Positions 27,101 to 40,500 of a stretch of DNA of 64,000 bases are shown here, one piece after another. The notes beneath the pieces were generated by a model. The model was not told the DNA's origin, made no database searches, and saw only the letters and a list, made by a program, of their open reading frames with translations. Location: positions 13,005,141-13,069,140 of the forward strand of contig CM040763.1 of the NCBI GenBank assembly GCA_022829145.1, in the 5' to 3' direction. Origin of the DNA: Albula goreensis (lineage: Eukaryota > Chordata > Actinopteri > Albuliformes > Albulidae). The first letter of the stretch is position 1, and the number at the start of each line of letters is the position of its first letter. The translations under genes and the position numbers were made by a program.

Positions 27101-29244
27101 AAATTGTGTGGGGATACCTTCATTTCATACATTGCTCAAGGACCAGACCAAGTGCTCTGGTGAGAGCTTTCAGGAGATATTGCATTGTTCAGCTTGCTCT
27201 GAAACATATTAAGTTGATGAAAGCTGCTTGGCAACAGCAAGACACCTTCACAATGGTGGGGATTAGAGCTGTTTTTTTTCTCAGTCAACAGTCATTTCAA
27301 GGTGCTGTCTTCTTGAGAAATTGAAAGGCAAACAGTAAACATTTACAGCTCGACACAACCCATTTCCTCAAAGAGCAGATAAAGGTTGGATTCACAGGCA
27401 AACATTTGAACTTCTGTATAGCCATTACTGCACATCTACATTTTTGCATTGCTGAAAATTAATCAGTGAAAGCTGTCTGTTTTTCTGCAAGTTAATGCTG
27501 AAGTCATTTCAAAGGGATTTTATTTTTTCTGCTATCACCACCTAGCTTTGCAAGGATGATGACAATGTATTTACATGCTTATGAGAAAATAACTGTGTTA
27601 CAGGAATCAAAGGCCGCATAGCTTAACTATACACAGAGTAAACTCATAGTTTATTAAGTTCTGCACAAAATAAGGCACTATGGCAGGATTCCTCAAAGAT
27701 TACCATGTTACTTCAGTTGAGACAATAAACAAATATTGAACTCTTATAATAATGCTGAAGAACAGACTATATCAAAATACAAGCGGTGATACAGGTCAAG
27801 TGTGAAAAGCAGTGCAACTTGCTGTTATTTACATCATCGGCCTTCTAACATTAGTCCTGGTGTGAACCGGATTGACTGCAGGCATAGGTTTGTCATGCCT
27901 TTACACAGATGGATAACTAGATAATTCAGACAGCAGTCTTTGATAGCACACCTTTCAGGGTCGACACTTTTTCACAGGATAACTACCATGAAAGACGGTG
28001 ACTCCAGAAAGATGCTGAGTTCCAGCACTCTAGTGGTAGCAGTGATGTGTCTGAAGTATGGTAAGGTATAACAGCATCAAAAAAGATCAATCATAGACTT
28101 CAAAGTTCATCTCTGAGAAACATATTATCATTATGGTATTGTTTAGTGCTCGGCTTTGTGCAGTCCTCATGAATATGGCCGTGTGTCACAGCTAGTGAGA
28201 ACACTGGCAGTGCACTCATGCAGTGGAGGACTAATATACAGATCTCCTGTTTTGACAAAGGATGTTGTTGACATTCGGTTGCAAGGTTTTGAAATTAAGA
28301 GAAAGGCACAAAAATAAGGCTTTAAAAAATGCTCATGAGTATTTTTCCTAGAAACTGCAATACATTTAAATCTAACATGATCTTGGAATTGAAGGAAAAC
28401 ATATGCCAACATCTTAAAAATCACATAAACCTAACATTTTGTTTACATAATTAAATATAAAAGCATCTTTGTTGCCTATTGCAGAAATGTCATACATTGG
28501 CTGCATGATTACTAATGAGCTATACCAACTGAGCAAACAGTACAAACATTTATTTAAAGCTGTACTGTGTATTAGCAATGTAGTTTGATGCATCCATATT
28601 GATTGCAGAACACTAAGATAGAAAACTACAGACAATGACATGCAGAACTGTGCTGAAGGAGGTGGAAACAATAACAATGAAAAAACTCAGATTTCTAAAC
28701 AATCCGATGGCAGTGGGCTAGGCTTGGTAGAAATAACTTTTTACTGTAGTCTATTTAGAACCATGCCAGATTGTCTCTTTTGAAAACCGTTTTCCAAAAT
28801 GCTTAATTAAATCAATCTTGGGGATTGTACATATACTTGATTGAACAGAATCCATTTTTATTGAAAGACATATTGTGGTTGCTGCATTTATTTCACTTTG
28901 GGCAAGTACACTAGCAATTTCCTTATCCTGAAGGGTGTGTTTTTGAACGCAAACAAGTGACATGGTCACAATTTGATCACTTATGACCTTATGATTGGTA
29001 GCATTTGAGTCTGCTCTCATCAAACTAACTTCGTAGCATGAATGTTTCTAGATGAAATCAGAGGGGAGAGAAACATGATTGATAAAGGAGTAGCCTATAC
29101 CACATACCCTTCAAGAGACTGAGTCTGTTTGATTCAATTGTGTTTGATGATACCAGTTTGCAGGAGTAACATGGTATAGCTGTACACAAAAACGTTTATA
29201 AAACCATTCAGAACACATTACATTCAGAAGGTAACCATTCATGT
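24152..29244. other. Gene-free stretch
   Basis: AT-rich DNA with short simple repeats: TA/CA at about 24440-24462, a purine-rich AGAGAGAA stretch at about 24850-24880, and TTTG at 25902. No supportable gene or RNA. Confidence 0.55.
25902..25932. repeat. (TTTG)n microsatellite
   Basis: TTTG units with one TCTG interruption. Confidence 0.9.
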
Positions 29245-29480
29245 ACATGCAGTGACCGCCATAATGTTTGGGACAGCTTCAAATGCTTTTATTTATTTGG
29301 CTCTGTACTGCATTATTTCAGATTTGTAATCAAAAACTCACATGTGGTTAATGTTCTCAGCTTTTATTAGAGGGTATTTTCATATATACCTGGTGAAAGA
29401 TATATGAACTCACCAAATGCCTCATGATAATAACCTTTATGCTGCTTGATTAAAAATCTTTCAGATTTAACTAACGATCA
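29245..29480. mobile_element. Fragment of a fish Tc1/mariner-type DNA transposon
   Basis: The phrases CATAATGTTTGGGACA, TTTGGCTCTGTACT, ATTTCAGATTTGTAAT and ATTAGAGGGTATTTTCATA match what I remember of abundant terminal or internal sequences of fish Tc1-like elements. No transposase frame is present. Edges are approximate. Confidence 0.5.
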
Positions 29481-29829
29481 ACATAAATCATTATGACACA
29501 GATGTGATCAAAGGGAGTTCAACCACCACTATAATCCCAATATAACCTCCGTATAAAGCATACGTACTGCACGGATCATAAATTAATCACTGTGTACTTC
29601 ATTGTTACCTTGTTATAAATCAAATGAACTACTTAATTAGGTTTGCTATTTTCATGTGCAGCGTTGATTTCACATTGTCATCACCACTGAAAGTCCATAT
29701 TACAGTCTCCTAGTCCATATTACTGAACCTCACGCATGTTCCCAGGGACGTTAGTTTTGCTCGAACCCGGCAAGTCAGCATTAACCATCAATTTGGTGTA
29801 TAGAAGGAAGTAGGAGCGCAGCATAAATA

Positions 29830-30035
29830 AATAAATGCTTTGCATTATTCATTTGCCTAGCAGACGTTCATAGCTCACATCTTATACATTATCCAGTTAA
29901 ATAGCTGCATATTTACTGAAGTAATTCAGGTTAAGTACTTTGCTCAAGGGTAGTGCAGTGATGCCCCACCCAAAACTTGGAACATTTAACCCTCAGGTCA
30001 CAAGTACAGATTCCTGACCTCATCTGCACAAACCT
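29830..30035. mobile_element. Degenerate dispersed repeat (SINE or MITE-like)
   Basis: Contains GTTAAGTACTTTGCTCAAGG, then GTGCAGTGATGCCCCACCC and AACCCTCAGGTCACAAGTAC. This order is common in dispersed repeats of many ray-finned fishes (AAGTACCTTGCTCAAGGGTA and so on). It is diverged and its class is uncertain. Confidence 0.45.
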
Positions 30036-30443
30036 GTCTGTCTCCATGGTAACAGACACTGGGCACAAAGCTGCAATCTCAGGGGAGTTAGTCGAATTTC
30101 AGATTAACAGTTTTTTATATGATATAATTCATCTGAGTGAGTTGAGTGTATTTATCCATCTACATTTTAAAATCAATCCGTTCTCTTCTTGTATAAGTTT
30201 GATTGAAGCGACACTATATTAAAGCTATATTGTTAAAGGGCTGTCTGTAAAATCCATGGTCATACATCATGTTGTGTGATTAATGTGCTGTATGTGTTAG
30301 TATTACCGAAGGTTATATACAGGTACAGTATTTCCTCATATTGTTGCAGAGGTTGCATAACACAAATGTATATTTTCATTAATATTTTTTTGATAATTAA
30401 CATTTTAATGATTAACAGTTCTGTTTTATCTTGTTCTTATTGA

Positions 30444-30468
30444 TAACAATAACAATAACAATAACTAT
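30444..30468. repeat. (AATAAC)n short tandem repeat
   Basis: About four copies of ATAACA (GATAACAATAACAATAACAA and onward). Confidence 0.85.
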
Positions 30469-31153
30469 GAGCATCGAATTCTGTGGTGGTTAATATCACA
30501 TAAAGCACTGACAATAACATGGTAATGATCCATGTGGTTAAAGAATCACAGGCTGGCAAAAGTGCAGACCACATCTCCAAGGCTGATAATGTCATATATT
30601 GATGAGCACAGTGAATGAATAATGACTGAATTTTCTTTTTTTATGGTGTTTGATTAGCTGAAACCTGAAATTCTCCTTTCACGCATAGAAAAAAACTGCC
30701 TGCAGACAGTAAAGAAAAACACTGAAACACTGTTCATCATGGACTTTAAAATGTATTGTGGAGGTTTAACAGTATAATGAATGACTTGACTGCACTTCAT
30801 TTATCACAGAGTTTCAAACAGTCCAGTCTCTTCCATTTCCTCAAGAGAGGCACGTTGTTCCAGTGTCTGAGAAATGAAAAAAATAAATTTGACAGGTACC
30901 ATATGACAAGCTGTAAGACAAAAGGGATAAACTTTAAGGACAGAGTCTGACAGCACGGGAAAAACTTTTTGAACGATTTGACTAATTCTTCATCGAAAAC
31001 TGGCTTTTGAAAAAGTTTAATTGTATTCTGGCCTGCCATCTCAGATTAAATTCGAAACAGATTCGAGAGGCTCTCACAGACAGCCAAAATCAAAAGACAC
31101 AACTGACATACAGCCATGGAAGGATGCTCACAGAAGGCTTTATAACTAAGTGC

Positions 31154-31199
<46 letters not shown>
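31154..31199. repeat. (TA)n(CA)n microsatellite
   Basis: ATATATATA passes directly into about 18 CA units. Confidence 0.95.
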
Positions 31200-31201
<2 letters not shown>

Positions 31202-31452
31202 CATTCATTAGACAGATTGGTGCAGATCACCGGGGGACCAATCAAAGAGCACCAGCCTCTTCCTGTGCCTGTCATTTTCTGAGGAAGCACAACGGGACTT
31301 TATTTTACTTTTACAGAACAGCAGCCACATTTTATGATAATCACTAATAATCTAAATGTTTGTGCATGTTTGCGAAATAGAAATCTCAAATGGAGCATTC
31401 CCCAGAATGCTTCAGTGAGCAGATCAGGTTGACAATTCAGTGGTAGACTATT

Positions 31453-31497
31453 ACACACACACACAGACAAATACACACACACACACACACACACACA
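31453..31497. repeat. (CA)n microsatellite, interrupted
   Basis: Two CA blocks (31453-31466 and 31472-31497) are separated by GACAAAT. It lies 250 bases from the previous CA array. Confidence 0.93.
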
Positions 31498-34400
31498 AAA
31501 TATACAAAAATATACTTAACACTAAATATACAAAAGATCAATGAATTTACTTTCAGTGTGATTACAAATTGTTTTCTGGTTTATTGCAAACCACTGCCCT
31601 CAACATCATTTGCTAAATTCAGAATCAACAGTCTATTACGAAAAAAAATCTCTGCAATAGTGCTGTGCCTTATAGTTAAAGTGACATAATTTGTATGGCA
31701 AAAGCCAATTATCATATAAAGTAGGAAATACTTAATGAGCAAACATTTCTGACCTGCATCTGTGCACTCATTATGTAGCACAGATCAGAGAGCAGCAGGA
31801 TCGATCTGTAACATGTGAAATACTACCTACTGTACTGTACATGGAAAGGAAAGAATAGGTTTTTGGCAGAGTTCTCCTTTGAGGTTGCATCGGGAGGTAA
31901 AAATACAGGGGGGTTAGTGGTGATAAATGTGATGTTGAGAGCGAAATAAGGTCAGACCAGATGAGACGGAGAGAGAGAGAAATAAAACTCTGGGGTGAAG
32001 ACCATGGGGAACGGGTCCTGGCTACAGCATGTGCGCATTAATTATGGCCAGCAACAGATGTACTCTAATGAAAAAAATATATATTTAAACAAAGATGTCT
32101 ACAGTCACTGTGGCAGAACAGCTGGAGGTAGATATGTCTTAGTCAAACAAAATCCATTTAAGCTTTTTCACATCTGGTTTGTTTGGACACGTTAATTAAG
32201 CAGCCGAAGCAGCTTTGCATTTCATGTAATATCACATGGATATATCAGACCAAAAACATATGATTTGAAAAATACTTTCATCCTAAAATTGTAAAGGAAA
32301 ATAATTGATTTTAAAGAAAAGACTTTGATTTGAGCATATTTAAGACAGCAATTTTAACTATTGTATATACAACTTTAACTTATGGTTTTAGTTTTATTGC
32401 AAAATTTTGAAAATGGTTGCAGAATGCAGAGCCTTCCTCCCCAGAGGAGATTATACAGTGTAGCATTATGTCATTTTAATTCTCACAGTTTATTGAAACT
32501 ATCAATGTCAGTATGAGAAAGCACACAGTTTAAGCCACTTGTTTTCCCAAGGATATCCGCACTGCCATTCCTCAGACCAGAGCTATTATCTCTCAAGTAG
32601 ATACGATACACAGATCATAATAAAAACAAATCTGAATTGTCTAACATATTGTGTAAAGTTGAATCACAACATTGCTCCATTTGACAGCCATAACAGTGAT
32701 TTAGTAATCAGAGCAGTTCCTCAAATGCATTTCTTTGAAACATGCATAGTGTTTTTCTGACATCGTTTGAATCAGGCCTTGCTGAATATGCTTCTAGTTT
32801 GCCTTGAAGGAAAAATATAGTTTCATCAGCAGCACATTAAATTCTAACTTATATCTGCAAAAAAATGTTGCACAGACAGGAGTATCTAATTCCCACAGTT
32901 AATTGCCATAGCAAATCCAGCTGTCTTGGCATCTGAATAACACTATAATATAATGATTTTCTTTGGATGAAAGGAAGATGTGTGGAGTTTGAAAGAAGTT
33001 TTATCATTTATGTAGAACACTCTACCAGCAGAAAACTTGGAAATATGTTGAGTATAGGTGTACGTTTCTTCAGGGGATCAAGCCAGTGAGCTATATCTCA
33101 GAACATAATTAAAAGCTTTACATGAAGAGTAATGAGATGCTGAATTGAGTTATTACATTATTTATTGATATATTGATAAAAGTATGCACGTTGTGCGAAA
33201 CCGAATGGGGGTGTCATTTGCCTAGCAGAAGCATGGGGTCTCTCAGGTATAGGGGTGCTATCAATTAATATAAAATGTTGAAAATATCTGCAAAACATCT
33301 AAACCGTCTGTGACTGTATACCTTGCTCTTTGAGCTTGCTTTTTTCAATTTTGAATTATTGTGATTCCTTCAGGAAGGTCATTCATTCTAGGATACCATT
33401 CCATTGAAGTTTTAAAAAAGTACAACTTTCAATGCTTTGATTACTCTTGGCTCTGCTTTAATAAAGATGTCAGCATGTCACTGACAGTTTCTACATTACA
33501 TAGTCCTAGTCAGCATGTAGCAGAAGGCTGTTCCCTCTGTGGAAAAATAACATTTCTGAAATCTAAACCGAAGACAAGAAGGCCAACAAATGTACCTGAA
33601 CTAGCTTCACCAGGCTCATGGCGTAGTCAATTAAAATGTACAATACAAATTTTGTTCATTTTTTTAAATATAAAAGTCACATCCTTTTAAAATAAAATTA
33701 AGCTTATTAGATGCAGCAGGTTCTCTATTCATTTCCATCATCAGTAAGAGTAGGAGTAGGTATTACACACTGCCCTATTCAATATAAATTAATAACATGA
33801 ATTCTAAATATACTGTACATCCAAGTTCATACATCACATTACAGTGAAATAGACCATACAGCTATAGCTTTAAGTATATGATTTCATGTATTATTTTAAT
33901 GGAATTATTTTTAGGGCTCTAGAATTGATCAACAGCCTAAGACCAGGATCTGTCAAACAAATTTTTCCAAGAAATATGAAGAGAGGATGTTCCCTAAAAA
34001 CTCCAAACTATTGTTCTTGTTACTATAGACTAACCTTGAAGTCCTTGAAAGTGCTCCTTTTAGTCTTACTGTGACATTACTTCGTTTGCCACTTGAGAGT
34101 TTGAGTGCTTGTGGAGTAGCGCACTACATATGTAGTGTAGGCAGCCAGTGGAGATAAGAGGCTGCAGAGCCTATGCCAGCATGATCACATGATCATGGGT
34201 CACACACTGCACATCCATCCTCAGTGATAAAGATGGAGCTGCAAGCTTATCTGTTGGCCTGGCACAAGCAGTGTTTGTGTACAGGCACAAACAGTACTTC
34301 AACTAATTTCACATATTTCTCCCGAGATGCAGTACATAGAACAGAACCTACTTTTTTTGCTTCTCTTTTTGCTCCTCAAAAAAGCTAGCTCCATTTTGAC

Positions 34401-35176
34401 CCTGGCCCACTATGCACTATCACAATCACATAGCCAACAACAATGTGCTGAAAAGGACAGCACAGAAATTCTGATTTAAGCAAGTTAGGAGGGCAAAAAT
34501 TAAGATATTCACACTATAATGACAACACAAAAATAGTGCTATTTAGATAAGGAGATCACAGAAGATGCCCTAAGCATTTGTACCTGTAACCAGTCAGGAT
34601 AAATGCATAGGCGTTTATGAAAAAAATATGAGAGCCAAGATTCAAACAAATGAATTTAGTCGCTTTAAAGGAATATGATATTCAATCAAAGCACAACAAA
34701 CCCATCCAGATTGGTCAGGCAATGTATCTCATTTAAGTCTAGGTGACTCACCATGTTGCTCTCCCCGAGTATGAGAATATATGGCCATTCAGAAGGTGAA
34801 GTAAGAGGTTCTGGCCTAATGAAAACAAGGAAATAGCTCTTGTAGTAAAAAGATGCTTTTATGCTAATGGTATTTGTTCAAGTCGTAATGTTTACATCAG
34901 TGTGATGTTTACATCACTGAACCCCAGAATTAGGAAGATGTCACGCCTTGGGAAAATACATTATTGCAACTTCAAAATGGTGTTCTAGCCTTGTGGTAAT
35001 TAAATTTGCAAATAAAAATATGCAAATGAATGAATGAATCAATGCACACTTACATAATATATAGATACATACACAAAATAATAATTCAAAAAACTACATT
35101 TTCCTTGTATCACATATTTTAGTCATACATGGTGAATATGTACAGTATTGTGGATGCACAGTAATTCATTTTACCA

Positions 35177-35213
35177 CAATAATACTCATGAATGTGAATC
35201 ATGAGTATTATTG
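35177..35213. repeat. Perfect 15-bp inverted repeat (hairpin) with 7-base loop
   Basis: The left arm CAATAATACTCATGA (35177-35191) and right arm TCATGAGTATTATTG (35199-35213) are exact reverse complements around the loop ATGTGAA. The adjacent sequence (CACTGATCTT twice, from about 35219) is a short direct repeat. Confidence 0.95.
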
Positions 35214-36824
35214 AGAGTCACTGATCTTCACTGATCTTCTCATTTATCATTTCTAGCAGTAAAATTCAACTGAGATCTTTTTTTGATCACATTGCATATG
35301 CCCTTAATAATGAGACCAAATACATCTGACAGAGCAAACCCTGGCTGATCTATTTAAATTAAGACATGTTTTATGGATTCTTCAGCCTTACCTGTAATCA
35401 GGATGCAAGCAGACAGAATGGTACTGTATATAAACAGAGATCAGTAGGGTGCTCTTTTCAAAGAGACACAGCCCCAAGCACCCCTTTTGCTTGCTCATGC
35501 CCACAGTCATCCCGGCGGCACATCCACACCCCCAGACATGCAGGATTCACAGAGCCTGGGCTAATAGAATGGAGGGCTCCAGCTCAGGTTACAGCTCTCA
35601 AGAGAGACCATTCATTGCCAGTACAATTCCCTGCATTATATTTCACAGCTACGGTCCTAATTCAAGTGCAATCCAATCGCAATGCAATTAATTACAGATG
35701 GCCAATCATGCAACTGTGAATAATACATCAGTGACCCTGATATACACTGAATAGGAATAAATTATGTGGTGTTTTCTAAGGGGCCCATAAGAGGGAAAAA
35801 AATGCAAAGTACAGAAAACAGAGACACAGGCATTCCTGACAGGAGATGCTGTACACAGATTTACAGCATTCATCTGTCTCACCTGAAAACACAGGGAGCA
35901 GCCTATCTGATCTCTGTAAGGCTATCTATCTGCAGGGAAAGCCATTTGTGCAGAATTTCAATGGCAGGACCATAAATTGGGTAATAGACACACTTGTACA
36001 CAAATGTTGAAACCATGCTTTTATTAGCCTGGTCACTTAAGCCATTGCTTGTTAAAGTCTTAAAACACCTAATAGTAACATCTGCATGTATAATAGCAAT
36101 TCATTGTCCTGAACAAAGCAGCTTGTCTGAAATGCAATATCACAGTAAATTTCAACCACAGATATGTGTGCTCCAAATTCTCACTCAAGTCATCCACAGA
36201 TATACCAGGTTTTCCAACAAAGTTCAAATATATTTGTGAGGGATACTAACAATAGAATTTGCAGAGCCTCCATAAATATTTCTCAGAGTTCAACTTATCT
36301 CAGGAAAATTGAGCTTGGCTTCTCAGGAAGTTTCATTTCCATTGGATATCCAGGTTACAGACAGCCAGTTAGCCAGTGAGATAGCAGAACAGTTTAAAGG
36401 ACAGTTAGCAGGTCAATCAGTCTTTATAATCTTGGGCTCAACTTCAAGACCACGAATGAACAATATAAAGCCACAAACAATGCAAAATTTCTTGGTGATT
36501 GCCCTTCCCTGATGCTCTCTGTATATATGTGCTCTTTGATCAGCATTCATTTTCATCACTCAGTCACAAAACCTGAAATATCAAACACACTATGGGCAGT
36601 AACAGTAGCCAAATAACTGTGTCTGAATTCTTAAAGAAATCCACTTCCTTCCTGTATCTGGGGTGTACCATTGAACCATCTAACAAACCCAGGTTGGCTG
36701 ACAGTAATGAAGCATAATTATTTCAGAATAATGAAGTACCTTTTATTGCCGGTAAATTAACTGAAGAAAAGGCATATTGAAATGTCTGCTGCATTAGTTG
36801 CAGTGCACATTCAGTCAGCAAGTA

Positions 36825-36840
36825 ATGAGTCATGACTCAT
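36825..36840. promoter_or_regulatory. 16-bp palindrome of two abutting AP-1-type sites
   Basis: ATGAGTCATGACTCAT is its own reverse complement and contains TGAGTCA and TGACTCA directly adjoining. Each is a consensus AP-1/bZIP site. Function is inferred from the motif only. Confidence 0.4.
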
Positions 36841-37464
36841 GACAAGGAAGGAACATACTGATTAGAAATACACAGATACTAATCATTAAAGTGCACATCA
36901 ATTAATGAACATGCTTATTAGCATGTAATCACAATTTTTATAGATAGTCAATAATTTTTTTGTCCTTTCACATTGAAGTACATTTTGTGTTTGTAAGTGA
37001 CATAAATTAAGCAAAAATGTAAATCCATCTGAATTTTTGTTTGGGCCCAGTTCCATTCCAGCCTGTATTTCCTAGCAACACATCCCAGTGACTTAAAATA
37101 CAGTCACAATGTCCATTACCAATAAACAGGACATATGCTACATTTTTTAAAATCCTTAAAAAATATCCACAACTGTGTAAATAACACACTGTAAGGGCAA
37201 GTTGAAATATTTCAAACCAACTTTTCATGGAATGAGAATCATTCAAGCATTCATTCCAAGAATCAGTACAGCATTCTGTTGTCACTGAACTCCCACAAAC
37301 AACACAATCATACAAATATATCTTAAGAATAAAACCTATTTCCTCATCCTCAGTTCTTTGCCTTAGATTTATGAAACAGCAACAACAAATAAAGAAACAA
37401 ACATTCCAGGAACTCAAGCAGGAAGAAATAAAATGGCTGTAATAAACAGAATCCCATCTCTTAC

Positions 37465-37529
37465 CTGAATAGGCTTTTTCATCAGAAAGAGCAGATTTCC
37501 TTTTAGTCGACACCATCTCTCTTTACTGT
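37465..37529 (-). CDS. Candidate minus-strand exon continuing the PH-like domain
   Basis: On the - strand, a strong pyrimidine tract (TTTTCTTCCCCTTTTCTGC) leads to an acceptor TTGTAG ending at 37530. A near-perfect donor (TTCAG followed by GTAAGA) starts at 37464. Spliced from the exon at 41373, the 65 bases read in phase as DSKERWCRLKGNLLFLMKK plus PIQ, ending on a codon boundary. RWCRLKGNLLF is a typical PH-domain beta2-beta3 pattern. In another frame the exon has its own ATG in good context (37516; MVSTKRKSALSDEK), but that frame has no recognisable relative. I could not identify the following exon to the left. Confidence 0.45.
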
Positions 37530-40500
37530 CTACAAGCATGCAGAAAAGGGGAAGAAAACAGAGATGTCTAAGGAGCAAAGCTACTGAATGTCGATTTTTG
37601 TTTATTTCAGTAGATTCAGTGTGGAGCTCTTGCCTGGGATCACAGGGATGATGCGGGAGGAAAGCACGTTGGTTTTAAAGGTCAGAGCAGGGGGGGAAAA
37701 TCATTAAAGATTTCTGCTCTGGCCAGCAGCTACATGAGTGTGACAGGCAGCTAAATGCCAGATAACTTCCCAGAATGTTCCGGATTCCCCGCAGCCCAAA
37801 GATGTGGTGACTGCAGCACAAAACTCCACTTTATTCTCATTGGCTCTGGCCTCTCTGCTGAGAAGAGTAAATCAGTTTCTTAGGCTGGGGGGAAAAGAAG
37901 CACTACTTGAAATCTGTGGGGAGAAATGGGAAGCAAACCTCCAATATTACCCCTCGGAGAACATGATTTTACACAGAGGACATACAAATGCACAGCTGCT
38001 ATGCAATGGGTGTAATCTCATCAGTTAAAATATGGTAACATTACAATAAGATTATTCTGAACGCTGACATTAGGAGGGATGCGTGGATGAATTTCCTCCT
38101 AAGGTTTACTTGAATCTATCTTTCTTCTGCAAAAGGAGCTTCATTCACACAGAGGTTATGTCTGCATTAAAACTGGACCCTTGATGTGGAACCCAAATTC
38201 TTGTTTTATGATTTTTAAAGGCCCCTAGATTCCATGTTAAAAAGTAAGTCTTACAAGGCAGTTTGGACATAAATAAATACATAAAGTATGTAAGACTGCA
38301 GACACATACACAAGAAACATAACCACTGCCTTGGTATAAGCTTAATATCGAAAAAATAAATACTTTTACTGTAGCTCTTTTTTAAACACCTCCTGACATT
38401 TTTTCTGAAAGTTTTAGTAATAACTTTTATTTGGACATACACATTAAATTATGCTTGAAAAGTAAATTATTAATGATTTTTCAGAGAGCATGCCATAATT
38501 TTAAAGGATTACATCTGGTATGGAATCACAGCAAGACACATTCACTAACATCATGTGTGTGATCTAGAGTTGCGACAGAAAAAAGCACTAAAGAATTTCG
38601 AACTTTACAGGATTTACCATCAAATTTTGTGTCAAACAAGCAAATAAGCTCTTATATGAACATTTTCACATGAACAAGGGTGAAAGCGCTAAAACTGGAA
38701 GGGGGTCTTGTACATGGGTGCATTAATAGCTTCAGTGAATCTGCAGAAAGGCTAGAAATGTAAATGGAGGGCATTAAGGCTTATGTTTTGGATTCAGCAT
38801 ATACTTTATGTCCTTACTATTCCACACACATACATTTTTCATTTTGGTCTCTAAGTGATATGTACTGCAAACTACCCCCACATATTTGTATTGGATCATT
38901 TTGCTAAATATGTATTTGCCAGCCTGTGCATTTGAATATTCTGCCATGTAGTGATACTCATGCCTGGTCCAGTAGAGCCACATAATCAACTGGTGTTTGT
39001 TCTTAAACTCTCAACACCATGTTGCAAGGTTCTTGAGGAGCTCAAGTTTCAGAAAGAGTGGCATAATGGAAAAAACAATATACCTATTTGTGTACAATAA
39101 GCAAGTGCTTTTATATGTTTTGATAAGTGCAAGGACTGATTTGTTTATTAACAGTGCACTTCAAATTGAGATGGATGTTCAGATGCACCTTCTTCATCAG
39201 TCTACTGCTGCTCCCTTTTCAAACTTCCATCCATGACAACATGTCTTTTGACAGTGCAAGACCCATTCTTTGCTAATGATTTGTACTTACCGTTCTGCCT
39301 GTGTTTTCCCTCAAGCCAGTGCTTTTTTGGTCAATAGCTTTAAGCCTCTCTGAAATGGAGAGATATACATTGTTCCTGCTTTGAAATTTTATATTAGTAT
39401 TTATAATTTCCTTTTTAGGGGGTTAAGGACAGATAGTATTTTTGCATTTGTGAACTACAGATGCAAGTCATTCTTTCAGCATATGCCAACATTAGTCATA
39501 TCCTCTCTTCATTTTGTTGTATCATAATTTGGGATGTAAATGCAATGTCTAGTGGTGAGTTATCAATGTTTTTGTGTGTTACATGTTATATCCCCAAAGT
39601 GGCATTCCCAATATACCTGCCCAAGTGCTTTAACATCTTCCCTTTATTTAGGATGGAACAGACTGGCATACATATTCTGAGGCACATGTAGCCAGCCATC
39701 ATTTCTTTTCACTCTGCAGCTGTACTGCAGGACTGTACAACTAATGTGGCAGAGAATGATTGCAGAAGTAAAATTGGCACCGAAACTGTCCTTCCCTGGG
39801 TGATGCTGTGGCCAACTCCCTGCGGGCTCCCTGGCCACAGTTCACAAGGTCAAGATTCAGTACAAACTGCAACGTGCATGTGTTTGGGCGTGTGTCTGTG
39901 TGTGTGGGTATGTGCTGGCACAGAGGTATGGTGTTTGTGTTGAGAAAGAGCATAATCACACAACATTAGTAGTCTGAGTGGCCTCACACACAACCACAAA
40001 AAGCTTTGATGGAAAATGAACTTTCATAGGTAAGAGACGTTGTAATTTAATGCCGAAGGCTCTGCAGGTCTAACTGAACGTGTTGTAGTCAGGCCCATGA
40101 AGTGCCATATTGGTTGGCTCAATCAATAAGAATGGCAGAGAAATCATAGATGACTCAATCACTGAAGTGAGCCTCATACACCACACTTTTCACTGATTTA
40201 CTTTGAAGGGTAATCCACAAAGATCAAACCTGCTTTAGAGAAAAGCATTACTATGCAAATGCAGTGCATTGTAATCAAACCAAATCCTCTGTACCTTACA
40301 TCTAAAACAGGGCCAATTTTCCTGGTCATTTTCAAATATACTTTTGCAGGCCTAATGCAACTGACATAAATCAATATGCATCCTTTAAAAATAACCAAAA
40401 CATGTATTTCTGGAAAATCTAATTAAATAAAATGTTTCCAGGGGTTGGTGTTTGTGTTTTTTATATGTGAGAAAATGTATTTCAGAAGCCTCAGAATGTA

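Larger units (their letters stand above)
30036..37464. other. Gene-free stretch (possibly intron of a leftward gene)
   Basis: It holds two CA arrays, the hairpin at 35177 and the AP-1 palindrome at 36825. Blocks 31850-32050 and 35370-35720 are of higher complexity. If the PH-like exons are real, this is the intron downstream of the second one, and its next exon was not found. Confidence 0.5.

Noticed and set aside
34752..34838. Possible third PH exon on the minus strand: open for 29 codons in the required phase, with a good donor (AACATG followed by GTGAGT) and an AAG acceptor
   Set aside because: The acceptor is weak, and the peptide (ending WPYILILGESNM) shows only a vague likeness to the expected PH strand 4. 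Open runs of this length are common by chance in this DNA.
35864..35935. Minus-strand exon-like segment with strong acceptor (TTTCCCTGCAG) and donor (TTTCAG followed by GTGAGA)
   Set aside because: All three frames carry an early stop, so it cannot be an internal coding exon. A non-coding exon is possible but unsupported.
37007..37464. 169-codon minus-strand open frame extending leftward from the candidate exon
   Set aside because: Beyond the GTAAGA donor at 37464 the frame turns into low-complexity, Cys/Phe-rich sequence with no family resemblance, as expected for read-through into an intron.
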